Positions 9,139 through 16,932 of a stretch of 64,000 nucleotides of DNA are shown piece by piece. The position numbers were made by a program, and so were the translations under genes. The notes under the pieces are model-generated. The model was not told the DNA's origin. It searched no databases and was given only the letters and a program-made list of their open reading frames with translations. The stretch covers positions 1 through 64,000 of the forward strand of contig CAWDLE010000014.1 in assembly GCA_963803085.1 (NCBI GenBank), in the 5' to 3' direction. The stretch's first letter is position 1; every line of letters begins with the position of its first letter. The stretch comes from JACVRW01 sp963803085 (GTDB lineage Bacteria > Actinomycetota > Thermoleophilia > Solirubrobacterales > Thermoleophilaceae).

Positions 9139-10296
9139 GTGCGCAGACGAATAGTCCTGCTTATGGCAGCCATAGCGGTGGCGCTGCCCGCACCGGCGTC
9201 CGCCGTGGAGGTGGCGCCCGGGGTGCAGTGGACGACGATCGTGCGCGAGGCAGGCCCGGAGCGGATCAACGTGCTGGAGCTAGATCCGGCGGTCGTGGGC
9301 GGAGTGCTGTCGAACGGCCGGATCGCCGGACGCGAGCGCGTGAGCGCGATGGCGCGGCGCAGCGGTGCCGTGGCCGGCGTGAACGGCGGCTACTTCGGCC
9401 CGAGGGGCGACCCGGTGGGCGTGCTCGCCATCGACGGCCAGCTGCTCAGCGAGCCCGTCGACGGGCGCAGCGCCCTGCTCGTGGGCGCGGGAGGGGCCAC
9501 GGTCGCTCCGCTGCGCTTCAGGGGCTCGGTCACCATCAACGGCGTCACGCGCCTGATCGACGGGCTCGACCGCACCCGCGGACTGGTGCCCGCCTGCGGC
9601 GGGCGCGGGGGCGACCTGCCGACGGTGCGGCCGAACGCCGCGCTCACCTGCACGGACGCGAGCGAGCTCGTGCTGCTCTCGCCGAGCTACGGCGCGCGCC
9701 CGCCGCGCGAGGGCGGGGTGGAGGCGGTGCTGCGAGACGGGATGGTCGCCAGGGTTCGCGGCCCGGGAACGGGGCCGGTGCCGCGCGACGGGCTGCTGCT
9801 CACCGGCACCGGCGACGCCGCGCGCTTTCTGCGCAACGCCGCACTGCCGCGCAGCCGCGCGGAGGTGGAGCTGACGGTGACCGCGTCTGGACAGCCGCTG
9901 GACCTCGCACAGCAGACGCTGATGGTGGGCGGCGGCCCGCGTTTGCTGCGCGGTGGGCGCGTATCCGTGACAGCCAAGGCGGAGGGCTTCGCGCCGCCTC
10001 AGGCCCCGGCCTTCTTCGGCACCTTCGTGGCCGCACGCCAGCCACGCACGCTCGCGGGGGTGCGGACCGACGGCACGGTCCTGCTCGTGACGGTCGATGG
10101 CCGCAGACCCGGCTGGAGCGCTGGGATGACCCTCCCCGAGGCGGCACGGCTGATGCAATCGCTTGGTGCACGTGACGCGCTCAACCTGGACGGCGGCGGC
10201 TCGAGCACGATGACGGTGCGAGGCGAGGTGGTGAACCGCCCATCCGATCGCGCCGGTGAGCGAGCGGTGAGTGACGGGGTATACGCCCGGCCATGA
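9139..10296 (+). CDS. secreted phosphodiester glycosidase-family protein (NAGPA domain)
   Basis: Exported protein of the NAGPA (DUF2233) family, which includes the uncovering enzyme that removes GlcNAc from phosphodiesters. The signal peptide covers residues 1-22 (ALPAPASA). The domain has the characteristic GVNGGYFG near residue 77, LVTVDGRRPGWSAG and DALNLDGGGSSTM near the C-terminus. The length of 385 residues is typical. Its stop overlaps the ATG of the metallophosphoesterase gene (ATGA), so the two are translationally coupled. In bacteria these proteins are thought to act on cell-wall or exopolysaccharide phosphodiesters; the substrate here is inferred only by family. Confidence 0.85.
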   Translation: MRRRIVLLMAAIAVALPAPASAVEVAPGVQWTTIVREAGPERINVLELDPAVVGGVLSNGRIAGRERVSAMARRSGAVAGVNGGYFGPRGDPVGVLAIDGQLLSEPVDGRSALLVGAGGATVAPLRFRGSVTINGVTRLIDGLDRTRGLVPACGGRGGDLPTVRPNAALTCTDASELVLLSPSYGARPPREGGVEAVLRDGMVARVRGPGTGPVPRDGLLLTGTGDAARFLRNAALPRSRAEVELTVTASGQPLDLAQQTLMVGGGPRLLRGGRVSVTAKAEGFAPPQAPAFFGTFVAARQPRTLAGVRTDGTVLLVTVDGRRPGWSAGMTLPEAARLMQSLGARDALNLDGGGSSTMTVRGEVVNRPSDRAGERAVSDGVYARP

Positions 10297-11105
10297 GATC
10301 CCTGCTGGCCATCGTTGCGATTGCCCTTGCCGGGCCGACTCCTGCGCAGAGCGAGAGCGCCGTCGTCTGGGCCGCGGGCGACGCGGCCGGGCCGGGCGAG
10401 AGCGCGGACAGGGTGGCCGCCCTCGTGCGCCGCGGCCGGCCGGACCGCTTCCTCTACCTGGGCGACGTCTACGAGACCGGCACCGCGCAGGAGTTCCGGC
10501 GGTGGTACCACCCGCGCTTCGGGCGCCTCGCGCGCATCACGTCGCCCACCATCGGCAACCACGAGTGGGACAACCGCTTCGACGGCTACTACCCCTACTG
10601 GTTTCGCCGCAAGGGCGAGCGCCTCCCGCCCTGGTTCAAGACGAGCATCGCCGGCTGGGAGATCTTCAGCCTGAACTCGCAGGCGCCGCACGGGAACGGG
10701 TCGCCTCAGGTGCGCTGGCTCGAGTCGGCCCTGAACGGAGCGGTGGGCGACTGCCGCATCGGGTTCTGGCACCGGCCGCGCTACAGCGCGGGGGCCTACG
10801 CCGGCGCGCCGGACCTGAACCCGCTGTGGAACCGGCTCGTGGGCCACGCGAAGATCGTCCTCACGGGACACGACCACAACCTCCAGCGGCACAGGCCCCA
10901 GGGCGGGATCACGCAGTACGTGGTGGGCGCCGGTGGCCGCGGGCGCTACAGCCTGCACCCCGGCAACCCGACGCTGGCCTGGGGTCGCGACGACGTGAAC
11001 GGTGCCCTGCGCATGGTCCTCAGGCCTGGCCACGCGCTGCTCGAGTTCCGCGCGCCCAGCGGGCGCCTGCTCGACCGCAGCCGCGTGTCGTGCTCGCCCG
11101 GGTAG
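10293..11105 (+). CDS. secreted metallophosphoesterase
   Basis: Calcineurin-like metallophosphoesterase, probably exported: a hydrophobic N-terminus ends near PAQSESA. The metal-binding set is complete: AAGDAA, YLGDVYE, IGNHEWDN, FWHRPR and LTGHDHNLQRH. At 270 residues it is close to the size of secreted purple-acid-phosphatase-like domains. The ATG overlaps the preceding stop by 4 bases, so it is coupled to the phosphodiester glycosidase; together they could remove a sugar cap and then hydrolyse a phosphomonoester. The next gene starts 11 bases downstream. The substrate is not identifiable from sequence. Confidence 0.85.
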   Translation: MRSLLAIVAIALAGPTPAQSESAVVWAAGDAAGPGESADRVAALVRRGRPDRFLYLGDVYETGTAQEFRRWYHPRFGRLARITSPTIGNHEWDNRFDGYYPYWFRRKGERLPPWFKTSIAGWEIFSLNSQAPHGNGSPQVRWLESALNGAVGDCRIGFWHRPRYSAGAYAGAPDLNPLWNRLVGHAKIVLTGHDHNLQRHRPQGGITQYVVGAGGRGRYSLHPGNPTLAWGRDDVNGALRMVLRPGHALLEFRAPSGRLLDRSRVSCSPG

Positions 11106-11115
11106 CGTTCCGGCC

Positions 11116-11853
11116 GTGGACGAGCCCGTCGTGATCCTGTGCGGAGGACGAGGCACGCGGCTGCGCGAGGAGACGCAGACGATCCCGAAGCCGCTGGTCG
11201 AGATCGGCGGTCGCCCGATCCTCTGGCACGTGATTCGGATCTACGCGGACCAGGGCTTCAGCCGCTTCGTGCTGTGTCTCGGCCACCGAGGGGACCTGAT
11301 CCGCGACTTCGTCGACCGCAATGGCCTCCCCGAGGGGCTCACGATCGAGTGCGCGGACACGGGGGAGGAGACGCCCACCGGCGGACGCGTGGCGCTCGTG
11401 CGCGACCGGCTCGAGGGGCGGCGCTTCTGCGCCACCTACGCGGATGGCGTGGCCGACATAGATCTCGCCGGGCTCGTGGACTTCCATGGCGGGCACGGGG
11501 CGCTCGCGACCATGACGGTGGTCCGGCCGGAGCTCCAGTTCGGCGTTGCGCGCCTGAACGGCGACGACGTGGTGGAGGGCTTCGCGGAGAAGCCGCGCTT
11601 CGACGGCTGGATCAACGGCGGCTTCTTCTGCTTCGAGCCGGGTGTGTTCGACTACCTCGACGAGCAGTCGATCCTGGAGCGCGAACCGCTCGAGCGGCTG
11701 GCGGCCGACGGCGAGCTGCGGGCGTACCGCCACACCGGTTTCTGGGACTGCATGGACACCTACAAGGATGCGGTCCTGCTCAACGATCTATGGGCGGCCG
11801 ACACGGCTCCCTGGAAGGAACTGCACGGCTTGCGCCGAAAACCGCGTTCGTGA
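11116..11853 (+). CDS. sugar-1-phosphate nucleotidyltransferase (RfbF-like)
   Basis: Cytosolic enzyme that activates a hexose-1-phosphate with NTP, most like glucose-1-phosphate cytidylyltransferase. It has the nucleotide-binding ILCGGRGTRLREE, the Lys motif IPKPLVEIGG, then YADGVAD for the metal site and the conserved FWDCMDTYKD. GTG 11116 is the start because the fold begins DEPVVILCGG; TAGCGT (11103-11108) lies 7 bases upstream. Its stop overlaps the next start (GTGA). This is a second RfbF-type gene beside that at 45130, but far from a sugar cluster and coupled to an RpiR regulator, so its product may serve a dedicated glycan or catabolic signal. Confidence 0.85.
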   Translation: MDEPVVILCGGRGTRLREETQTIPKPLVEIGGRPILWHVIRIYADQGFSRFVLCLGHRGDLIRDFVDRNGLPEGLTIECADTGEETPTGGRVALVRDRLEGRRFCATYADGVADIDLAGLVDFHGGHGALATMTVVRPELQFGVARLNGDDVVEGFAEKPRFDGWINGGFFCFEPGVFDYLDEQSILEREPLERLAADGELRAYRHTGFWDCMDTYKDAVLLNDLWAADTAPWKELHGLRRKPRS

Positions 11854-12701
11854 CGCGTACCGGAACGACCGCCCTCACCCTGTCCGAGGAGATTCGCCAG
11901 CGCTTCGACGAGTTCAGCCGCTCGCAGAAGGACGTCGGGCAGTACATCGTCGACCATCTCGAGGAGGCGGCCTTCCACACCGCCGAGGAGCTCGCCCGCC
12001 GGGCGAACACCTCCAGCTCCACGGTGGTGCGCTTCGCGCAGGCCCTCGGCTTCGAGGGCTTCCCAGAGCTTCAGGCCGCCGCGCGCGACGAGTACAGGCG
12101 CGCGCGTGAGAACGGGGCCTCCACCGCCGACCTCACGACGCAGCCGCTGTTCCCGATCGACCAGACCGAATTCGAGACCGCGCTGGCGGCCGATCACGCG
12201 AACATGGCGGAGACGGCTCGCAAGGTGGACCGCGACGAGGTGACCGCCGCCGTCGACCTGATCTCGCGCGCGGAGCGGATCGTGCTCTGCGGCACGGACC
12301 AGATGGCCTTCTTCGCGAGTTACCTGCGCCACCTTCTGATGCTGCTCGACCTGCGCGCCGAGGTGGTGGCCTCACCGAGCCAGGAGGGCCTCGCCAAGCT
12401 CGGCAGGATCGACGACAAGACCGTGATGGTCGGCTTCTCCGCCGGCCGGCCGCATCCGCTCGTGGTGCGTGCGATGAAGCTCGCCCGCAACCGGCGCGCG
12501 GCGACGATCGCGATCGCGGACGCCACCCTCTCCGAGGTGGCGAAACTTGCGGACCACAAGCTGTACTACTCGTCCAACAGCCCGGCCTACGTGCGCTCGC
12601 ACTCGGCCCTGCTGGCGCTGATCCAGGCGCTTGCCTACGGGGTTTATGCGCTCGACGAGTCGGCCTACGCGGATCGCATCAAGGCCTTTCGACTGAAGTA
12701 G
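11850..12701 (+). CDS. MurR/RpiR-family transcriptional regulator
   Basis: Transcription factor with an N-terminal RpiR helix-turn-helix (TAEELARRANTSSSTVVRFA, about residues 40-60) and a C-terminal SIS sugar-isomerase domain that senses phosphosugars (ERIVLCGTDQMAFF, then VGFSAGRPHPLVV). The 283 residues match the family. GTG 11850 overlaps the stop of the nucleotidyltransferase by 4 bases, which fixes the start. Coupling to a nucleotidyltransferase, a phosphoesterase and a phosphodiester glycosidase suggests that it responds to a sugar phosphate made or used by them. Activator or repressor role cannot be told. Confidence 0.88.
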   Translation: MTRTGTTALTLSEEIRQRFDEFSRSQKDVGQYIVDHLEEAAFHTAEELARRANTSSSTVVRFAQALGFEGFPELQAAARDEYRRARENGASTADLTTQPLFPIDQTEFETALAADHANMAETARKVDRDEVTAAVDLISRAERIVLCGTDQMAFFASYLRHLLMLLDLRAEVVASPSQEGLAKLGRIDDKTVMVGFSAGRPHPLVVRAMKLARNRRAATIAIADATLSEVAKLADHKLYYSSNSPAYVRSHSALLALIQALAYGVYALDESAYADRIKAFRLK

Positions 12702-12721
12702 CGGCGCGGGCGCGGGGGTAA

Positions 12722-12727
12722 TACCCT
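12722..12727 (+). promoter_or_regulatory. -10 box TACCCT before the M1 peptidase
   Basis: TACCCT ends 6 bases before ATG 12734 and there is no ribosome binding site, consistent with a leaderless transcript starting at or next to the ATG. Confidence 0.4.
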
Positions 12728-12733
12728 GCGCCA

Positions 12734-14149
12734 ATGATTCTTCGCCGGGCCATTGCGGCCGCCCTCTTCCTGCTCGCAGTCGCGGCCGCTCCCGCCGCCG
12801 CCCAGTTCACGCCCGGCGCGGCCGGCGGAGGCGACGCGTTCTATCCAAACGGCGGCAACGGCGGCTACGACGTGAAGAACTACGCCGTGAAGCTGGACTA
12901 CGAGCCGCAGAACGAGAAGCTCGCCGGCGACGTGACGATCACCGCCCGCGCGACCCAGGACCTGTCGAGCTTCAACCTCGACCTGCGCGGCTTCAACGTC
13001 GCCACCGTGACGGTCAACGGCTCGCCGGCGGCTTTCACGCGCAAGGGCCAGGAGCTCACGATCACGCCGGCGAGCGGGCTCCGCCGCAATCGCGACTTCA
13101 CCGCTCGGGTCGTCTACTCGGGCCACGTGAACAACATCCGCGATCCGGACCACGCGCGCGACGGCTGGATCCCGACCGAGGACGGCGCGTATGTGGTGAA
13201 CGAGCCACAGGGCACGCCCAGCTGGCTGCCGGTGAACGACAGCCTCAAGGACTTCGCGACCTGGGACTTCACCGTCACGGTGCCGAAGGGCAGGACCGTC
13301 GTGGCGAACGGGACGCTCGTGTCGAAGACCGACAGCGGCGACAGGACGACCTGGCGCTGGCGCGAGACCTCGCCGATGGTGTCCTACCTCGCGACCGTGA
13401 CGAACGGCTTTTTCGAGGTGCGCACCCGAACGCTGGCGAACGGCCTTCCGGAGTTCAACGCCGTCGATCCGCAGACGCGCTTCTACGGCGAGAAGACGCC
13501 GCGGCCGGAGGACGCCTGGGCCAACCTGGCGGTGCAGCCGGAGGCGGTCGACTTCCTGTCCGGCCTGTACGGGGCGTACCCGTTCGAGAGCGTGGGCGGG
13601 ATCGTCGACTGGGCTCCGAACGTGTTCTTCGCGCTCGAGACCCAGACCAAGCCGAACTACGACGTACTCCCCGACGAGCTCACCATCGTCCACGAGCTGG
13701 CCCACCAGTGGTTCGGCGACGCGCTCGTGCTCGACCATTGGTCGGACATGTGGCTGAACGAGGGCTTCGCCACGTGGAGCGAGTGGATCTGGACGGAGCG
13801 GCACGGCGGCCAGACCGCGCAGGCCCGCTTCAACCAGCTGTACGCCACCCCGGAGGACTCGTCCAGCGGCCAGGACCTCTGGTTCCCCGCTCCGGACGCC
13901 CTGCCGGGCCCTGCCGACCTGTTCGGCACCCCGGTGTACGACCGCGGGGCGCTCACGCTTCAGGCGCTGCGCCAAAAGGTCGGCGACACCACCTTCTTCA
14001 ACATCCTGCGCACCTGGTACGCCGAGAACCGCTACTCGAACGTGACGACCGAGGAGTTCATCGCCACGGCCGAGCGCGTGAGCGGCAGGCAGCTCGACCA
14101 GTTCTTCCAGGTCTGGCTGTTCGAGGAGGGCCGCCCGAGCTCCTGGTAG
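12734..14149 (+). CDS. secreted M1-family zinc metallopeptidase
   Basis: Exported aminopeptidase-like zinc metallopeptidase. The signal peptide ends at AAPAAAQ (about residue 24). After the N-terminal beta domain, the catalytic domain has HELAHQWFG with the third zinc ligand 18 residues on in NEGFATW; the M1 substrate motif appears as FFALETQT. At 471 residues it is the short form that lacks the large C-terminal helical domain of eukaryotic and PepN-type enzymes. It stands as a single gene, preceded by a -10 box and followed by a large palindrome. It probably trims peptides outside the cell. Confidence 0.9.
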   Translation: MILRRAIAAALFLLAVAAAPAAAQFTPGAAGGGDAFYPNGGNGGYDVKNYAVKLDYEPQNEKLAGDVTITARATQDLSSFNLDLRGFNVATVTVNGSPAAFTRKGQELTITPASGLRRNRDFTARVVYSGHVNNIRDPDHARDGWIPTEDGAYVVNEPQGTPSWLPVNDSLKDFATWDFTVTVPKGRTVVANGTLVSKTDSGDRTTWRWRETSPMVSYLATVTNGFFEVRTRTLANGLPEFNAVDPQTRFYGEKTPRPEDAWANLAVQPEAVDFLSGLYGAYPFESVGGIVDWAPNVFFALETQTKPNYDVLPDELTIVHELAHQWFGDALVLDHWSDMWLNEGFATWSEWIWTERHGGQTAQARFNQLYATPEDSSSGQDLWFPAPDALPGPADLFGTPVYDRGALTLQALRQKVGDTTFFNILRTWYAENRYSNVTTEEFIATAERVSGRQLDQFFQVWLFEEGRPSSW

Positions 14150-14162
14150 CTCGGCCGCTCGG

Positions 14163-14242
14163 CACACGTCACACCCCTCAAAGGAATTCCTTGGCTGACC
14201 AATTGGTTAGCCAACGAATTTCTGGAAGCGGTGTGATGTGTG
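14163..14242. repeat. 80-bp nested palindrome between the M1 peptidase and pdxS
   Basis: A near-palindrome with one exact centre at 14202/14203. The inner arms are TTGGCTGACC and GGTTAGCCAA around AATT (14191-14214). The outer arms CACACGTCACACC (14163-14175) and GGTGTGATGTGTG (14230-14242) differ at one position. The middle part is looser, and AAGGAATTCCTT (14181-14192) is a perfect palindrome by itself. The core is AT-rich unlike its surroundings. No T-run follows, so it does not look like a simple terminator. It may be a cruciform or hairpin, a multi-site operator or a small mobile repeat. Confidence 0.65.
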
Positions 14243-14372
14243 TCGCGGCGTGGAGCGAGGGGGCGAGCGGCGAGGGGGGCGCGGGCTAGCCGTTCGGGCC
14301 TGCCGCGGCGCACGCCATCCGCCGCAGCGGCACAACTTCGCCCCCTGGGCGGGGCAGGGGTGGGCGGCGGGC

Positions 14373-14378
14373 TATTCT
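14373..14378 (+). promoter_or_regulatory. -10 box TATTCT of pdxS
   Basis: TATTCT lies 9 bases before ATG 14388. No Shine-Dalgarno motif is seen, so pdxS is probably transcribed leaderless from here. Confidence 0.45.
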
Positions 14379-14387
14379 GAGTGCCAC

Positions 14388-15272
14388 ATGGAGACCGGCA
14401 CATTCAGAGTCAAGGCGGGCCTCGCCGAGATGCTCAAGGGCGGCGTGATCATGGACGTGGTCACGCCGGAGCAGGCGAAGGTCGCCGAGGCGGCGGGTGC
14501 GGCCGCCGTGATGGCGCTCGAGCGCGTGCCGGCGGACATCCGCCGTGACGGCGGAGTGGCGCGGATGAGCGAGCCCACCATGATCGAGGGCATCAAGGAG
14601 GCCGTCTCGATCCCGGTGATGGCGAAGGCGCGCATCGGCCACTTCGTGGAGGCGCAGGTGCTCGAGGCGCTCGACGTGGACTACATCGACGAGTCCGAGG
14701 TGCTCACCCCGGCCGACGAGGCGCACCACATCGACAAGTGGGCCTTCAAGGTTCCGTTCGTGTGTGGCGCCACCAACCTCGGCGAGGCGCTGCGGCGCAT
14801 CGGCGAGGGCGCGGCCATGATTCGCTCGAAGGGCGAGGCCGGCACGGGCAACGTGGTCGAGGCGGTACGCCACATCCGCCTGATCACCGGCGAGGTGCGC
14901 CGGCTCCAGTCGCTCAGCGAAATGGAGCTGCCGGGCGCTGCCAAGGAGCTGCAGGCTCCGCTCGAGCTGGTGAAGGACGTGGCCGAGCGCGGCAGCCTTC
15001 CCGTCGTGCTCTTCTGCGCGGGCGGCATCGCCACCCCGGCGGACGCCGCGCTGATGATGCAGCTGGGCGCGGAGGGGAACTTCGTGGGCTCGGGGATCTT
15101 CAAGTCCTCCGACCCCGAGCGGCGCGCGCGCGCGATCGTCGAGGCCACGACGCACTTCGAGGACCCGGACCGCGTCGCGGCCGCCTCGCGCGAGCTCGGT
15201 GAGGCGATGCCGGGCATCGAGATCGGCACGCTTCAGGAGAACGGCGGGCTGCTCCAAAACCGCGGCTGGTGA
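14388..15272 (+). CDS. pdxS: pyridoxal 5'-phosphate synthase, synthase subunit PdxS
   Basis: Synthase subunit of the DXP-independent PLP pathway. It condenses ribose 5-phosphate, glyceraldehyde 3-phosphate and ammonia supplied by PdxT, in a 12+12 cytosolic complex. The 294-residue TIM barrel is highly conserved: AGLAEMLKGGVIMDVV, ALERVPADIR, the catalytic Lys in PVMAKARIGHF, the second Lys region RSKGEAGTGNVVEAVRH, phosphate-binding FCAGGIATPADAA and VGSGIFKS. ATG 14388 matches the usual N-terminus. pdxT follows almost immediately, so the two form the standard operon. Confidence 0.97.
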   Translation: METGTFRVKAGLAEMLKGGVIMDVVTPEQAKVAEAAGAAAVMALERVPADIRRDGGVARMSEPTMIEGIKEAVSIPVMAKARIGHFVEAQVLEALDVDYIDESEVLTPADEAHHIDKWAFKVPFVCGATNLGEALRRIGEGAAMIRSKGEAGTGNVVEAVRHIRLITGEVRRLQSLSEMELPGAAKELQAPLELVKDVAERGSLPVVLFCAGGIATPADAALMMQLGAEGNFVGSGIFKSSDPERRARAIVEATTHFEDPDRVAAASRELGEAMPGIEIGTLQENGGLLQNRGW

Positions 15273-15287
15273 CGTCGTGCGGGGGGG

Positions 15288-15832
15288 TTGGTTATCGGCG
15301 TCCTCGCCCTCCAGGGCGGGTTCGAGGCTCACGCGAAGGCACTGACAGAGCTCGGGCGCGGACGTTCGCGAGGTGCGCACGCCCGCGGACCTCGACGGGC
15401 TCGACGGCCTCGTTATTCCGGGCGGCGAGTCGACGACGATCGGCCTCGGTGTGGAGCGTGAGGGGCTTGGTCAGCCGCTCATCGACTTCATCAGCGAGCG
15501 GAAAGCCGGTGCTGGGCACGTGTGCAGGCATGATCATGTTGGACCGGGAGCATCTCGGTGTCCTCGACATCGAGGTGCGCCGCAATGCATTCGGTCGTCA
15601 GCTGGCGTCCTTCGAGACTGAGCTGTTGTTCGAGGGCACTCCGCTTGATGCCGTCTTCATTCGGGCCCCTTGGGTAGAGGAGGTCGGCGAAGACGTTGAA
15701 GTACTGGCGGAGGTGGATGGGCACCCCGTTGCCGTTCGCCAAGGGAACATTCTCGCCGTCGCCTTCCATCCGGAGTTGGGCAGGGATTCGAGCCTGCACC
15801 AGTGGCTACTGGATAGGGTCCAGGCCGCATGA
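15288..15832 (+). CDS. pdxT: pyridoxal 5'-phosphate synthase, glutaminase subunit PdxT (two frame breaks)
   Basis: Class I glutaminase that feeds ammonia to PdxS. It reads GVLALQGGFEAHAKALTELG in one frame, ADVREVRTPADLDGLDGLVI and PGGEST in a second, then the nucleophile motif LGTCAGMIML (Cys) and the His/Glu pair FHPELG in a third. Breaks lie near 15355 and 15508, and each is cured by removing one base (a G run and an AAAG run). The start is not certain: TTG 15288 fits the frame, while GTG 15277 would need one more G in the G run. The stop overlaps the start of the aminopeptidase (ATGA). Repaired length, about 180-190 residues, is normal. Confidence 0.88.
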
Positions 15833-16932
15833 GAGACCACCGCGCCGAGGCGCTCGCTCAGATCCTCGTCCGCTACTCGACCAAGGTGAAGAAGGGCGAC
15901 GTGTGCTCGATCGCCTCCACCGCCGCGGCCGAGCCGCTCGTGCAGGCGATCTACGAGGAGGTCCTGCGGGCCGGTGGCCTGCCGATCATGCAGCTGCAGA
16001 CGAGCGGCGCGCAGGCGGCGTTCTACGAGCTGGCCAGCGACGCGCAGCTCGACTGGGTCCCGCCAACCACGGAGTGGACGGTGGAGAACGCCGACGTGCA
16101 CATCTCCGTAATGGCGTCGCTGAACACACGCGAGCTCTCGACCGCAGACCCGAAGAAGCAGGCCCGCCAGCAGAAGGCGCGCAAGCAGATCATGGAGACC
16201 TCGATGCGGCGCGCCGCCGAGGGCGGCTACCGCTGGTCGCTCACGCTCTTCCCGACGCACGCGTTCGCGAGCGAGGCGGGCATGTCGCTGTCCGCGTATG
16301 AGGAGTTCTACTACGCGGCCTGCCTCGCTCTCGACGGGGATCCCGTGACCGCGTGGGAGCGCCAGTCGGAGCAGGTGAGGCGGCTCACCGAGTGGGTGCA
16401 GGGCAAGGAGGAGGTGCGCATCCAGGCGGAGGGCACCGACATCACGCTCGGGGTGGCGGGGCGCAAGTGGATCCCCTGCGTGGGCGAGCACAACATGCCC
16501 GACGGCGAGTTCTTCACGGGTCCTGTCGAGGACTCGGTGAACGGCGAGATCGTCTTCTCGTTCCCGGCGAGCTACGGCGGGCGAACCGTGTCCGGCGTGC
16601 GCATGCGCTTCGAGGACGGCAAGGTGGTGGATGCGTCGGCCGAGCAGGGCGAGGAGTTCCTGATCGAGATGCTGGATACCGACGAGGGCGCGCGCCGGCT
16701 GGGCGAGCTCGGAATCGGCACCAACTTCGGCATTTCCACCGCCACCAAGGAGATCCTGCTCGACGAGAAGATCGGCGGCACGGTCCACATGGCGATCGGG
16801 ATGGCGTATCCGGAGAGCGGCGGCACGAACAGCTCAGCAGTCCACTGGGACATGGTCTGCGACCTTCGCCGTGGTGGCTCGATCAGCGTCGATGGCGAAG
16901 AGCTGCAGCGCGACGGGAAGTTCTTGGTCTAG
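15829..16932 (+). CDS. M29 family aminopeptidase (AmpS-like)
   Basis: Cytosolic metal-dependent aminopeptidase of the thermophilic M29 family. At 367 residues it has the expected two-domain layout. The C-terminal metal site is visible in GEHNMPDGEFFTGP, IVFSFPASYGG, the Glu pair region EQGEEFLIEML, GIGTNFGIS, EKIGGTVHMAIGMAYPESG and SAVHWDMVCDLR. ATG 15829 overlaps the pdxT stop by 4 bases, so it is coupled to the PLP synthase genes, an arrangement whose purpose is not obvious. Its 3' end overlaps the antisense GGDEF gene by about 99 bases. Confidence 0.92.
   Translation: MRDHRAEALAQILVRYSTKVKKGDVCSIASTAAAEPLVQAIYEEVLRAGGLPIMQLQTSGAQAAFYELASDAQLDWVPPTTEWTVENADVHISVMASLNTRELSTADPKKQARQQKARKQIMETSMRRAAEGGYRWSLTLFPTHAFASEAGMSLSAYEEFYYAACLALDGDPVTAWERQSEQVRRLTEWVQGKEEVRIQAEGTDITLGVAGRKWIPCVGEHNMPDGEFFTGPVEDSVNGEIVFSFPASYGGRTVSGVRMRFEDGKVVDASAEQGEEFLIEMLDTDEGARRLGELGIGTNFGISTATKEILLDEKIGGTVHMAIGMAYPESGGTNSSAVHWDMVCDLRRGGSISVDGEELQRDGKFLV

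Noticed and set aside
14163..14242. Reading the large palindrome as an ordinary intrinsic terminator
   Set aside because: No T-run follows on either strand, and the symmetry extends far beyond a terminator stem.
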